The notes under the pieces were generated by a model. It made no database searches, was not told where the DNA came from, and saw only the letters and a program-made list of their open reading frames with translations. Shown piece by piece: positions 1-8,268 of a DNA stretch of 33,902 bases. The DNA is from Pseudomonas viridiflava. GTDB lineage: Bacteria; Pseudomonadota; Gammaproteobacteria; Pseudomonadales; Pseudomonadaceae. Position 1 is the stretch's first letter; each line of letters begins with the position of its first letter. The stretch is from contig NZ_UTKY01000117.1 of the NCBI RefSeq assembly GCF_900583165.1, positions 1-33,902 of the forward strand, read 5' to 3'. Position numbers and translations under genes: made by a program.

Positions 1-2
1 TT

Positions 3-137
3 GTCAGCGAGGCACTATCAGGGGAAAGGATAGGGCTCAAAGAAGCTGAGGAAGATGTTTGGGATTTGTACCTGTGTGATTATCCCTTGGGAAGGCTTGG
101 ACGTGGCATGACCCGTGTCCAAGCCTCAAATGTGTAA
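3..137 (+). CDS. Transposase C-terminus (DDE integrase-core type), partial
   Basis: An open frame runs in from the window edge and stops at TAA 135-137, giving 44 residues. They include LSGERIGLKEAEEDVWDLYL and later CDYPLGRLGRG. This matches the small beta-barrel tail that follows the integrase core in IS481/IS3-like transposases (pattern GE-x-VGLEE...W-x-YF...LG). The catalytic DDE residues would lie upstream, outside the window. The stop codon sits inside the first copy of the terminal repeat, as is usual for compact IS elements. A tail of another integrase-core family is possible. Confidence 0.5.
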   Translation, partial: VSEALSGERIGLKEAEEDVWDLYLCDYPLGRLGRGMTRVQASNV

Positions 138-170
138 ACGATGTCCCCGGTTTCAGATGTAAACGATGTC
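133..170 (+). repeat. Direct repeats TGTAAACGATGTC at the IS end
   Basis: TGTAAACGATGTC occurs at 133-145 and again, identical, at 158-170, a period of 25 bases. Such iterated copies near an IS terminus are typical transposase-binding sites. The first copy overlaps the transposase stop codon. Confidence 0.6.
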
Positions 171-182
171 TACGGTTCAACA

Positions 183-255
183 CCCCGATAGCGGTGTGTC
201 AGTCAATGTAGATATCGACTGTGCCATCGTCATCGGGGGCAAGCCCCCTCCCACA
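183..255. repeat. REP pair with a truncated left half
   Basis: The right half (about 231-255) is a full Pseudomonas REP arm with the core GGGGGCAAGCCCCC. The left half starts only at CCCCGATAGCGGTGTGTCAG (183 on). Compared with the intact pairs at 22470-22565 and 28414-28508, it lacks the outer bases that read ATGTGGGAGGGGGCTTG. The missing part abuts the IS end, so the IS probably inserted in, or deleted, that arm. Confidence 0.7.
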
Positions 256-260
256 TGGGT

Positions 261-1562
261 TTAGCGGTGATGGTGAGCGTTGAGCAGGGTTTCGATTTCG
301 TCGAAGCCAGGGCGTGCCAACACATCCGGTTGGCAGCATCTTTCTTTCAGTGTTAACAATTCATCACTCACCCCCACCTCAACCCGCTCCAGCAACTCCC
401 CCAACAACACCCCAAACGCCCGCACTTCAATGCGCTGCAACGCCCGGGTTTCCAGGGTGTCCGCCGTGGCGTGAAACGACGCCGCGCCAAAGTCCCCCAG
501 CAAACAATCCCCGGCGTCATTGCACAGGATATTGTGCCCATACAAATCGCCATGGGTGATGCCGTACCGGTGCAAATGCGCCGCGACCGAAGCAATGCCC
601 CGCGCCATGCGCAGCGCCACCGCCAGGCTGAAACGGCTAGCGGGCGCGTAGATATCGCGGGTGCACGACGCCAGGCTCGGCAGGGCGGCGAGGTTGCGGT
701 AGCTGGGGCCGATCAGGTCCAGCACCAGTGCCGCCTGGGCATCGGGATGACCGATGACGCGGCCTTCTACCTTGATCAGGTTCGGATGCTGCCCGGCCGC
801 GATGCAGGCCTGCATTTCGTGCAACGGCGAGCCGTCGCTGGTGATAGTGCCTTTGTAGAGTTTTACCGCGACGAATTTAGCGGCCGGCGCCCACCATGCT
901 TTGCGGATCACGCCGGACGCGCCTTCACCAAGCATCTCGCCTACTTCAAGCTCGGCCCAGGGAATGTTAGGCGTGGCGTCTTCTTCGGCGACATCCACCG
1001 CCATCTCCACCGGGTTACCGGCGTAGGCCAACCAGGTCAGGCGCGGCAATGTCAGCAGCCAGTGTGGCAAGCGCGTAAAGCGGTTGGAGGCAATGCGCAG
1101 TAATTCGAGGTTGTGACCGTTGGCCAGGCTCTGCGGTAACTGTGACAACTGGTTACCGGCCAGCATGAGTTTTTGCAGTAAGGGCCGTTTGCCCAACTCA
1201 TCGGGCAACTGGCTGATCTGGTTATCGGTGAGGATCAACCAGCGCAGTAACGGCGGCAGTGCGTCGGCGGAGACATGGCTGATCTGGTTGGCCTTGAAGC
1301 CGATCATGCTCAGTTTGGCGCACTGGCCCAAACATTCCGGCAGCGCAGTGAAGAGGTTGTCCGAGCAAAACAACACGCGCAGGTGCGGCAGGCGGTGCAG
1401 ATCGTCGGGCAGGCTGGTCAGGGCGTTGCCGCTAAGGTTGAGGATTTCCAGGGAGTCGGCCAGCTCGAAGATTTCCCGGGGGAACTCGGTCAGCCCGCAG
1501 GCCAGGTCCAGGCGGGTGATGCCCGCCAGTTGGCCGGCTTTAAGTTGGGCGAGGGTGTGCAT
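261..1562 (-). CDS. Leucine-rich-repeat protein kinase
   Basis: A 433-residue protein made of two parts. Residues about 15-185 are leucine-rich repeats of the LxxLPxxL type, a protein-binding scaffold. Residues about 205-430 are a eukaryotic-type Ser/Thr kinase. Visible kinase motifs are the glycine loop GEGASG (212-217), the ATP-anchoring Lys in VAVKLYKG (234), the catalytic loop HGDLYGHN (337-344, with HGD in place of HRD) and DFG (357-359). All key residues are present, so an active kinase is likely. There is no signal peptide or membrane segment, so it should be cytoplasmic. The ATG at 1560-1562 is preceded by only a weak ribosome site. Its substrate is unknown. It sits 33 bases downstream of the ATPase gene on the same strand, so the two may be co-transcribed. 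Confidence 0.88.
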   Translation of the reverse strand: MHTLAQLKAGQLAGITRLDLACGLTEFPREIFELADSLEILNLSGNALTSLPDDLHRLPHLRVLFCSDNLFTALPECLGQCAKLSMIGFKANQISHVSADALPPLLRWLILTDNQISQLPDELGKRPLLQKLMLAGNQLSQLPQSLANGHNLELLRIASNRFTRLPHWLLTLPRLTWLAYAGNPVEMAVDVAEEDATPNIPWAELEVGEMLGEGASGVIRKAWWAPAAKFVAVKLYKGTITSDGSPLHEMQACIAAGQHPNLIKVEGRVIGHPDAQAALVLDLIGPSYRNLAALPSLASCTRDIYAPASRFSLAVALRMARGIASVAAHLHRYGITHGDLYGHNILCNDAGDCLLGDFGAASFHATADTLETRALQRIEVRAFGVLLGELLERVEVGVSDELLTLKERCCQPDVLARPGFDEIETLLNAHHHR

Positions 1563-1595
1563 GAGCGGCGCAATCTCTGATGGCGTGAAAGGCGC

Positions 1596-2690
1596 TCATG
1601 ATACCGGGTCGGGCAGCGCTTGCGGGTTGAGCGGCTGCAGTTGGCCCAGACGGCTGGCTGTGCGTGCCAGGTCGATGGCCTGGCCCGCCAGGCATTCGGC
1701 CAGGGGCTGGGGGCCGATCAGGGTCAGGTGCTTGTCCTTGTCGTAAAGCACGTCCACCAAATTGATAAAGCGCTGCTGCACGGCAATCGGGCAATCGGCC
1801 AAGTGGGGCAGGCCGTCGATGATCCAGTGGTCGAAGTCTTGGCACAGCAGCAGATAGTCCATCACGGCGGTGAGTTGTTCGCACAAGTCGTTGAACGTGA
1901 ACGCGATGGTGCGCCCCTGCTGGCGGCGGCAACGCAACTGGCGGTTACCGACGGCCAGGGGCTGTGGCGGGCAGTCCGCCGCAGGAAGATCGAGCGCTTC
2001 ACGCTGGCTCGCGGTGCCCGGCCAAACGTAGTGGCCGCGTGTAAAACGCTGGGTGCTTTGCGCTTGGGGCAGGCTGCGAAAGTCCTGGGGCGAGCTGACC
2101 TCAAGCACCTCCATGCGCGCCGCGATCAGGTCAATCACCGGCTTGAAGCGTTCGTGGTACAGCGGGTTGGGCAGCAGCCCTTCGGGCGGGTAGTTGGACG
2201 TGACCAGCACCAGCACGCCGCGTTGGAACAGCGCCTTGAATAACCGGGTGATCAGCATGGCATCGCCGATGTCATGCACATGGAACTCGTCGAAACACAG
2301 CACCCTGCAACCTGCTAGCAACTCATCCAGCGTCATCGCCAGCGCATCGTCCTGATGCTGGTGCTGGAACATACCCTTGTGCAAACGCGCAAAGAAATCG
2401 TGGAAGTGCACACGTTGCTTTTCGGCAATCGGCAGCGACTGGAAAAAACCGTCCAGCAGCCAGCTTTTACCGCGCCCCACCGGCCCGTGCAGGTACAGGC
2501 TGCGTGTAGCAAGGCCCGCGAGTAGGTGCTGGGTTTCGCGGGCCAGGGCGTTGATGGCACGTGTCTGCCCGTCGCTGAGGGTATAGCCCTGTTGCGCGGC
2601 TTTTTTCTGAAAGAACGGTGGGATGGGCGAGTCGTCAAGGATGTCGGTTTTTTTACCGAGCAGGCGACGAATCAGGGAGCGCGGAGCCAA
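1596..2690 (-). CDS. ZapE/AFG1-like P-loop ATPase
   Basis: A 364-residue AAA-like ATPase of the AFG1/ZapE family. Walker A is GPVGRGKS (69-76), Walker B is VLCFDEFHVHD (130-140), and a sensor-like TSNYPPEGL follows at about 164. The family's founding bacterial member, ZapE, acts at the division ring. Pseudomonas often carries more than one homologue, so this may be a paralogue and the zapE symbol is withheld. Translation appears to begin at TTG (2688-2690). An in-frame TGA lies three codons upstream at 2697-2699, and no ATG occurs before residue 107, so a rare start is unavoidable. The length fits the family. The next gene downstream is the LRR kinase. Confidence 0.85.
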   Translation of the reverse strand: MAPRSLIRRLLGKKTDILDDSPIPPFFQKKAAQQGYTLSDGQTRAINALARETQHLLAGLATRSLYLHGPVGRGKSWLLDGFFQSLPIAEKQRVHFHDFFARLHKGMFQHQHQDDALAMTLDELLAGCRVLCFDEFHVHDIGDAMLITRLFKALFQRGVLVLVTSNYPPEGLLPNPLYHERFKPVIDLIAARMEVLEVSSPQDFRSLPQAQSTQRFTRGHYVWPGTASQREALDLPAADCPPQPLAVGNRQLRCRRQQGRTIAFTFNDLCEQLTAVMDYLLLCQDFDHWIIDGLPHLADCPIAVQQRFINLVDVLYDKDKHLTLIGPQPLAECLAGQAIDLARTASRLGQLQPLNPQALPDPVS

Positions 2691-2808
2691 GGCAAATCAC
2701 TCTGTAGGTCGGTGGTCGCCCACTTTAGGACGCTTGCCGCGATTTGGCCAATAGAGAAGGGCGCCCTCGGCTATCTCGAAAAAGCATGGCGCGAATGAAA
2801 TCCTGTCC

Positions 2809-2821
2809 AAACTGGCAGTTT
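2809..2821. promoter_or_regulatory. 13-bp palindrome upstream of the fimbrial operon
   Basis: AAACTG-G-CAGTTT is a perfect inverted repeat in the 188-base gap between the divergent ATPase gene and the first fimbrial gene, about 58 bases before the latter's start. It could be an operator for the fimbrial operon. No regulator is assigned. The rest of the gap holds no clear promoter. Confidence 0.3.
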
Positions 2822-2878
2822 CCCGCTGAGTGTCTACCCTCCTACACAGCAGTCACCCCGGCATAAGGATTTGGGGCA

Positions 2879-3406
2879 GTGAAGGGACGAGCAGTATTGG
2901 CAGTGATGGGCGCCATGCTCTGCAACACGGTTTACGCTGCGCAACTCCAGGTGGAGGTGCGCATCGACGTGCAGCGGGGCTGCCAGCTGGTGGGCACCAC
3001 CCGCAGCGCTGGCATCGAGCAGCTTGGCGTATTGGATTTCGGCAGCGGCCCGCGTCTGGATGACCCGGCCGGGCCCCTGAGTGCGGCGCTGATCAGCCAG
3101 CGCCAGCCGCGCCTGGAGTGCAACCCGGACACGCCCTACCAGATGCGCGTCGACGGCGGCCTACATGGCGGCACCGGCGACGTGCGCTATCTCAGCGCGG
3201 GCGTCGCTTCGAGCAAACCCATTCCGTACCGCATTTACGCGGACGCCGCGCGGCGCATTCCCTTGCCGGTGGATGTGCCCCTCAGCGGTCGCGTGCCGGA
3301 TTCGGGCAGCGTCGAGCTACCGCTTTATGGTCGTATTGAACCGCTCAAGGACATTCCTGCGGTCGGACGTTATTCCGACGTGCTCAAGGTCACGGTCACA
3401 TGGTGA
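2879..3406 (+). CDS. Csu-type fimbrial subunit (spore coat U domain), first
   Basis: A 175-residue secreted protein with a signal peptide ending near CNTVYAA (about residue 21) and one spore-coat-U (SCPU) domain. Signatures are the early Cys in RGCQLVG, LDFGSGP, the second Cys in RLECNPDTPYQMRVDGG, YRIYADAARR, PLYGRI and the closing beta strand YSDVLKVTVTW. These pilins are secreted through the chaperone-usher route and polymerised by donor-strand exchange. The start is GTG at 2879, with AAGGAT at 2865-2870 as ribosome site. Its stop codon overlaps the start of the next gene by seven bases. It is one of four small subunits here. Which is minor or major cannot be fixed from sequence alone. Confidence 0.85.
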   Translation: MKGRAVLAVMGAMLCNTVYAAQLQVEVRIDVQRGCQLVGTTRSAGIEQLGVLDFGSGPRLDDPAGPLSAALISQRQPRLECNPDTPYQMRVDGGLHGGTGDVRYLSAGVASSKPIPYRIYADAARRIPLPVDVPLSGRVPDSGSVELPLYGRIEPLKDIPAVGRYSDVLKVTVTW

Positions 3407-3945
3407 GCCGATGCCTGGCCCTGGCGGCCATGGGTGGCCTGCTGTTGCTGGCAGATGACGCGCAGGCGGCCTCCGTCGGCGGGCAGGTTCACGCACGCCT
3501 GGTGATCACCGCCAGTTGCGAGGTGAGCAAAGGCCCCGACGTCGCCCCGGTCACCCCGGAAAGTGGTGCAGCCATGCTGGATTTCGGCAGCCACGGGCCG
3601 ACCTGGAGCGACGGTGTGACCACCGGCGTCACCGATGGCAACAAGGCACCGTTGGCGGTGTCCTGCAACCCCTCGCTGGTGAGCAGTTTCACGGTGACCA
3701 TCGACGGTGGCGTCAACGGTGACGGCACCACCCGGCGCCTGAGCAACGGCCGCCAGACCATTCCCTATCGTTTGTCAGCCGATGCCCTGGGGCGCAGCGC
3801 CTACAGCATCGGCCAACAACGCAATTTCGTCGTGACCAAGGGCGCCCAGGTACCGATTCCGGTATTCGGCTCGATGGTGGCGAATACCAGGGCCTTACCG
3901 GCCGGCATCTACACAGACACCCTGACGGTGACTCTGGATTGGTAA
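3400..3945 (+). CDS. Csu-type fimbrial subunit (spore coat U domain), second
   Basis: A 181-residue SCPU-domain pilin. A signal peptide (residues about 1-25, ending DDAQAAS) is followed by VGGQVHARLVITASCEVSKG, then LDFGSHGPTW, the second Cys in LAVSCNPSLVSSFTVTIDGG, YRLSADALGR, PVFGSM and the final strand YTDTLTVTLDW. The ATG at 3400 lies inside the end of the preceding gene (7-base overlap), which points to translational coupling. The mature N-terminus carries the alternating hydrophobic residues expected of a donor strand. It belongs to the same polymer as its neighbours. Confidence 0.85.
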   Translation: MVSRCLALAAMGGLLLLADDAQAASVGGQVHARLVITASCEVSKGPDVAPVTPESGAAMLDFGSHGPTWSDGVTTGVTDGNKAPLAVSCNPSLVSSFTVTIDGGVNGDGTTRRLSNGRQTIPYRLSADALGRSAYSIGQQRNFVVTKGAQVPIPVFGSMVANTRALPAGIYTDTLTVTLDW

Positions 3946-3964
3946 ACCATGGAGGATGAACATC

Positions 3965-4498
3965 ATGCATGCACTCGTATCCAAAGCAGTATTCCCACTA
4001 ATGGCACTGGCCTGGGTATCGGGGTCGCACGCGGCGACGGTGGCCGGTACGGTCAACGCTACCCTGGTGTTGACCAGCAGTTGTCAGATCAATGGCTCGG
4101 CGGCAACCGGTGGCATGAGCTTCGGCGACTTGACCTTCGGCACGGCCAATAGCTTGTTCACCGAATCGTCTGGCCAGGTGCTCGGCGGTGGCGGCGGCGC
4201 GTTGTCCATCCTGTGTTCAGCCGGCACCTCGCCGACGTTGACGGTGGCGGCCGGCGCCAATGATGGCCAGTCCACCGGCGGTACCCGAGCGTTGTTCGAC
4301 GGGGTGGCCAACTATGTGCCCTACGACCTGTATACCGACACCGGCTATTCGAACCTGATTGCTATCGGTGGGGTGATCCCCCTCGCCGCCAGTACCGGCG
4401 TGGCCCAGGCCGTGAACATCTACGGCAGAGCCGTCGGCAAGGCTGGGCTGCCGGCGGGCACGTACACCGACACGATCAACGTAACCCTGACGTTCTGA
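3965..4498 (+). CDS. Csu-type fimbrial subunit, probable major pilin
   Basis: An SCPU-domain pilin of 177 residues with a signal peptide ending SGSHA and mature N-terminus ATVAGTVNATLVLTSSCQ. Later motifs are MSFGDLTFG, LCSAGTSPTLTVAAG, YDLYTDTGYSNL, IYGRAVG and the final strand YTDTINVTLTF. The N-terminus and glycine-rich body resemble the CsuA/B major pilin of Acinetobacter. An ATG also occurs three codons upstream at 3956. The strong GGAGG at 3951-3955 overlaps that codon but stands nine bases from ATG 3965, so 3965 is preferred. This is one of the two best ribosome sites among the fimbrial genes, which fits a highly translated major subunit. That role is an inference. Confidence 0.83.
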   Translation: MHALVSKAVFPLMALAWVSGSHAATVAGTVNATLVLTSSCQINGSAATGGMSFGDLTFGTANSLFTESSGQVLGGGGGALSILCSAGTSPTLTVAAGANDGQSTGGTRALFDGVANYVPYDLYTDTGYSNLIAIGGVIPLAASTGVAQAVNIYGRAVGKAGLPAGTYTDTINVTLTF

Positions 4499-4504
4499 CC
4501 GGTT

Positions 4505-5005
4505 ATGAACCGGGCCGGGTGTGCGGCGCTGGCGGTGTGCATCGGTTGGGGGCTGCCGGTGTCGTTGCCTGCCGTCACCAGTCAGTCGTTTCAGGTCAGC
4601 GCGACCATAACACCGGGCTGCCTGGTGGTTACTGGCGGCACTCAGTACGGCAACTTGGCCTTCGGCAGCTATTCGGCACTGGCCACCAGTACCGCCTCGG
4701 TGGCGCTGACCAGCTCGGTGGTTTTGCAATGCACGCCGGGGGTGGCGCTGAGCATGACGGTCGATGGCGGTTTGTATAACAGCAGTGGGCGGCGCATGCA
4801 GCTCAACAGCGGTACGGCGAAGGTGGGCTATCAGCTGTTTCGCGATGCGGCGCTGAGCCAGAGCCTGGGCATCAGCCAGAGCGTGAGCGTGGCCTACAAC
4901 AACGCCAACAACATCACCCTGCCGATTTACGGCCGGGTGCAATTACCGGGCAACACGCCTGGGGGGACATACAGCGACACGCTGCAGGTGCAGCTGACGT
5001 GGTGA
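4505..5005 (+). CDS. Csu-type fimbrial subunit (spore coat U domain), fourth
   Basis: A 166-residue SCPU-domain pilin with a signal peptide to about residue 23 (PVSLPAVTS). It then shows FQVSATITPGCLVVTGG, YGNLAFGSYS, VVLQCTPGVALSMTVDGG, YQLFRDAALSQSLG, LPIYGRVQLPG and the terminal strand YSDTLQVQLTW. It starts at ATG 4505, six bases after the previous stop, with no clear Shine-Dalgarno sequence. Expression therefore probably depends on translation of the gene before it. Acinetobacter csu has three such small subunits before the chaperone, and this operon has four. Confidence 0.83.
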   Translation: MNRAGCAALAVCIGWGLPVSLPAVTSQSFQVSATITPGCLVVTGGTQYGNLAFGSYSALATSTASVALTSSVVLQCTPGVALSMTVDGGLYNSSGRRMQLNSGTAKVGYQLFRDAALSQSLGISQSVSVAYNNANNITLPIYGRVQLPGNTPGGTYSDTLQVQLTW

Positions 5006-5032
5006 AGCAATTGGCAATAAGGAGTGGGATTT

Positions 5033-5818
5033 ATGTATGCAGCTTCCCGGCGTGGGTGGGTAGCAGGTGTTTGCGCGTTACTGGGGTTGGCGGCAGGGCA
5101 GGTGCAAGCGGCCAGCTCGGTGCTGATCTGGCCGATTGACCCGGTGTTGGAGGCCGACCAGCAGGCCAGTGCGTTGTGGCTGGAAAACCGTGGCACTGAA
5201 ACCGCCAATTTGCAGGTGCGCGTATTTGCCTGGAGCCAGAGCGGGTTTGATGAGCAGTACCAGACCCAGCGCGATGTGATCGGCAGCCCACCGGTGGCGA
5301 AGATCGCGCCGGGGCAAAAGCAGTTGATACGGCTGACCCGCACCAAGGAAGTACCGCCGGGACAGGAGCAGGCCTACCGCATCATCATCGATGAAATCCC
5401 GTCTGCCGAGCCTGTTGCCGCTGCGGCGGATGGCAAGACCGCCGCCGCCGTGCGTTTTCAGATGCGCTATTCGGTGCCGTTGTTTGCCTATGGCGCGGGC
5501 CTTTGGAACAAGGTCGACGGCACCCGCGACCGTGACCCCAAGAGCGCCGGCAAGCCAGAGCTGAGCTGGAAGAAGGTCTCCGTCGGCGGCCGCAACTATG
5601 TCGAAATGCGTAACCAGGGCGCGGTCCATGCGCGCCTCACCGATGCCAGCTTCAAGCAGGAAGGCCAGTCACGGCCGCTGGTGGACGGCCTGATGGGCTA
5701 CGTGCTGCCGGGTGCGACCATGCGCTGGCAAGTGCCGGTAGGCTTGCCTGCCGACCAGCCGTTACAGGTGCGGGTCAATGGCGCAACGCAAGTGGAGAGC
5801 CTTGCACCGGGCCGATAA
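5033..5818 (+). CDS. csuC: CsuC-like periplasmic fimbrial chaperone
   Basis: A 261-residue PapD-like chaperone with a signal peptide ending GQVQA (about residue 26). The mature protein starts SSVLIWPIDPVLEADQQASALWLENRG. It has the conserved first Ig-like domain (PPVAKIAPGQKQLIRLTR, then QAYRIIIDEIP) with an alternating hydrophobic strand, and ends in a second domain with LPADQPLQVRVNGA. It captures nascent pilins in the periplasm, completes their fold by donor-strand complementation and delivers them to the usher. A GTG lies upstream at 5024, but AAGGAG at 5019-5024 is eight bases from ATG 5033, so the ATG is the likely start. It lies between the pilin genes and the usher gene, as in other csu operons. 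Confidence 0.88.
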   Translation: MYAASRRGWVAGVCALLGLAAGQVQAASSVLIWPIDPVLEADQQASALWLENRGTETANLQVRVFAWSQSGFDEQYQTQRDVIGSPPVAKIAPGQKQLIRLTRTKEVPPGQEQAYRIIIDEIPSAEPVAAAADGKTAAAVRFQMRYSVPLFAYGAGLWNKVDGTRDRDPKSAGKPELSWKKVSVGGRNYVEMRNQGAVHARLTDASFKQEGQSRPLVDGLMGYVLPGATMRWQVPVGLPADQPLQVRVNGATQVESLAPGR

Positions 5819-5858
5819 AGCAGTGTGGAAGGGCAGGGAATAGCCCCTGATTGAACGG

Positions 5859-8252
5859 ATGGAGATGTCCATTGATGGGCACAAAGCCTTGGTGAGCCAA
5901 GAACGGGCTCGTTGTCGATGGCGGTGGGTGTGGGTGGTGGGAAGCCTGTGGGGCATGGTGTGTATGCCGCAGGGCTTGGCTGCGCCGTTGCCGCCGCCTC
6001 CCAGCAGTATGGAGGCTGTCGCCGATGCTCAGTTGTTCCTGGAATTGGTGGTCAACCAGCGAAATACCGGCCGGGTGGTGGGCGTCAATCAGCGGGCGGG
6101 TGGGCTGTTTCTGCCGGCGAGCGTATTGCAGGACATCGGCATGAAGCTGCCGGAAGAAGTGCCCGCCGAACTCGACCTGGACAAGCTGCCAGGCCTGCAC
6201 AGCGACTACGACAGCCAGGCCCAGCGCCTGGTGTTGACCGTGCCGCCGTCCTGGTTGCCGGAACAGTTTATCGGCAGTCGCAGCAGCTACCCGCGCACCC
6301 CGGCGATGACCAGTTTTGGCGCACTGCTCAACTATGACGCCTACCTCAATGACGCCGACGATAGCGGCACTTACCTGGCTGTCTTCAACGAAGTGCGCTT
6401 TTTTGATACCTGGGGCACGTTGTCCAATACGGGCCAATATCGCACCACCCTTGGCCGCGAAACCGACAGCGGCGCCCTCAACCAAGGGTATCGACGTTAC
6501 GACACCACCTGGCGCTTCTCTGACGATGAACGCCTGCTCACCTATGAAGCTGGCGATGTAATCAGCGGTGCTTTGCCCTGGAGCAGTTCGGTGCGCCTGG
6601 GCGGTGTACAACTGTCACGCGACTTCGGGGTGCGCCCGGACCTGGTGACCTATCCCTTGCCTCAGTTCGCCGGGGAGGCCGCCGTGCCGTCATCGGTGGA
6701 CCTGTTTATCAACGGCTACAAATCCAGCAGTGCCGACCTGCAACCCGGCCCCTACACCCTGACCAACGTGCCGTTTATCAACGGTGCCGGCGAGGCGGTG
6801 GTGGTCACCACCGATGCCCTGGGGCGGCAGGTATCGACCACGGTGCCGTTCTACGTCACCAGCACCTTGCTGCAAAAAGGCCTGTCGGATTTTTCGGTGT
6901 CCGCCGGTAACTTGCGGCGTGACTATACCGTGCGCGATTTCGGCTACGGCCCTGGCGTGGCCAGTGGCACCTTCCGTTACGGGCTGTCGGATGCGTTCAC
7001 CGTGGAGGCCCATGCCGAAGCCGCCAGCGACCTGACCCTGGGGGGCGTGGGCGGCAACCTGCGGTTGGGCAACGTTGGCGTGTTGAATACAGCAATCAGC
7101 CAAAGCCAGTTCGACGGCGGCTCAGGCCAGCAACTGAGCTTGGGTTACCAGTACAGCAGCCAGCGCTACAGCTTGTCGTACCAGCGCGTGGAGCGCCGTG
7201 ATCAATATGCCGACCTGACCCTGATCGACACCCCGTACGCCAGCCTCAGCAAGCGCAGCGAGCAGGTGACGCTGAGCCTGAACCTCAATGACTTCGGCAG
7301 CCTCGGCGTGGGTTATTTCGATGTGCAGGCGGCGGATGACTCGCGTACACGCTTGCTGAACCTGACATGGAGCAAGTCACTGTGGGGTAACACCAGTTTC
7401 TACTTGTCGGCCAACCGCGAGATCGGCGACAGCAACTGGGCGGTGCAGGGGCAATTGATCATTCCGTTTGACGTCTACGGCAGCCTCAGCCTGGGCAGCG
7501 AACGCAGCAACAGCGGCCAGATGCAACAACGGGTCAATTACAGCCGGTCGGTGCCGTCGGCTGGCGGCGTGGGCTTCAACCTGGGGTACGCCAGCGGAGA
7601 CGGCCCGGCCTATCGCCAGGCTGACCTGACCTGGCGTCTGCAGTCGGTGCAGTTGCAGGCCGGCGTGTACGGCACGAGTGAAGCGCAAACCCGTTGGGCC
7701 GATGCCGCCGGCTCGTTGGTGTGGATGGACAAGCAATTCTTCACCGCCAACCAGGTCAACGACGCCTTTGTGGTGGTGAGTACCGACGGTTTTGCCGGCG
7801 TGCCGGTGCGTTACGAGAACCAGGTGGTGGGTGAAACCGACCGCAATGGGCACCTGCTGGTGCCTTGGAGCAGCGCCTACTATCGCGCCAAATACGAGGT
7901 CGACCCGCTCAACCTGCCGCCCAATGTGCAGGTGGCCAACGTGGAACAGCGGGTCGCCGTACGCCGTGGCAGTGGGTACCTGCTGGAGTTCCCGATGCGC
8001 CGGGTGATCGCCGCGAGCATCACGTTGGTGGACGCCCAGCATCAGGACTTGCCGCTGGGCAGCCAGGTGCGGCACGAGCAAAGCGGCGCACTGGCAGTAG
8101 TGGGGTGGGACGGCCTGGTGTACCTGGAAAACCTCGCGGCGCATAACACCCTGCAAGTCACGGTGGGTGACGGCCAGAGCTGCCAGGCCAGCTTTGACCT
8201 GGACCCCGCGGGGGAGCAGGTGCCGTTGATCGGGCCACTGGTGTGCCAATGA
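5859..8252 (+). CDS. csuD: CsuD-like fimbrial usher, outer membrane
   Basis: A 797-residue outer-membrane usher. After a signal sequence ending near MPQGLAA (about residue 42) comes the N-terminal chaperone-binding domain (LFLELVVNQRNTGRVVGVNQ). A long beta-barrel region follows, with the plug neighbourhood VPSSVDLFINGYKSS and PGPYTLTNVPFINGAGEAVVVTTDALGR. The C-terminal domains contain FAGVPVRYENQVVGETDRNGHLLVPW and DLPLGSQVRHE. The size and motif order fit the Csu-type ushers. It receives chaperone-pilin complexes and assembles the fibre across the outer membrane. The ATG at 5859 has a poor ribosome site and another in-frame ATG lies two codons on, so the exact start is uncertain. Confidence 0.9.
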   Translation: MEMSIDGHKALVSQERARCRWRWVWVVGSLWGMVCMPQGLAAPLPPPPSSMEAVADAQLFLELVVNQRNTGRVVGVNQRAGGLFLPASVLQDIGMKLPEEVPAELDLDKLPGLHSDYDSQAQRLVLTVPPSWLPEQFIGSRSSYPRTPAMTSFGALLNYDAYLNDADDSGTYLAVFNEVRFFDTWGTLSNTGQYRTTLGRETDSGALNQGYRRYDTTWRFSDDERLLTYEAGDVISGALPWSSSVRLGGVQLSRDFGVRPDLVTYPLPQFAGEAAVPSSVDLFINGYKSSSADLQPGPYTLTNVPFINGAGEAVVVTTDALGRQVSTTVPFYVTSTLLQKGLSDFSVSAGNLRRDYTVRDFGYGPGVASGTFRYGLSDAFTVEAHAEAASDLTLGGVGGNLRLGNVGVLNTAISQSQFDGGSGQQLSLGYQYSSQRYSLSYQRVERRDQYADLTLIDTPYASLSKRSEQVTLSLNLNDFGSLGVGYFDVQAADDSRTRLLNLTWSKSLWGNTSFYLSANREIGDSNWAVQGQLIIPFDVYGSLSLGSERSNSGQMQQRVNYSRSVPSAGGVGFNLGYASGDGPAYRQADLTWRLQSVQLQAGVYGTSEAQTRWADAAGSLVWMDKQFFTANQVNDAFVVVSTDGFAGVPVRYENQVVGETDRNGHLLVPWSSAYYRAKYEVDPLNLPPNVQVANVEQRVAVRRGSGYLLEFPMRRVIAASITLVDAQHQDLPLGSQVRHEQSGALAVVGWDGLVYLENLAAHNTLQVTVGDGQSCQASFDLDPAGEQVPLIGPLVCQ

Positions 8253-8268
8253 TTTAAGGAGTGTGCGT

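Larger units (their letters stand above)
1..180 (+). mobile_element. Right end of an IS481-like insertion sequence
   Basis: This stretch holds the last codons of a DDE-type transposase followed by short direct repeats typical of IS ends. The right boundary is set at about 180, because from position 183 the sequence is an ordinary Pseudomonas REP element that starts abruptly in mid-repeat. The left part of the element lies outside the window, so whether the element is intact is unknown. The family is inferred from the transposase tail and from the TGT-starting terminal motif. No target-site duplication can be checked with only one end present. Confidence 0.55.
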
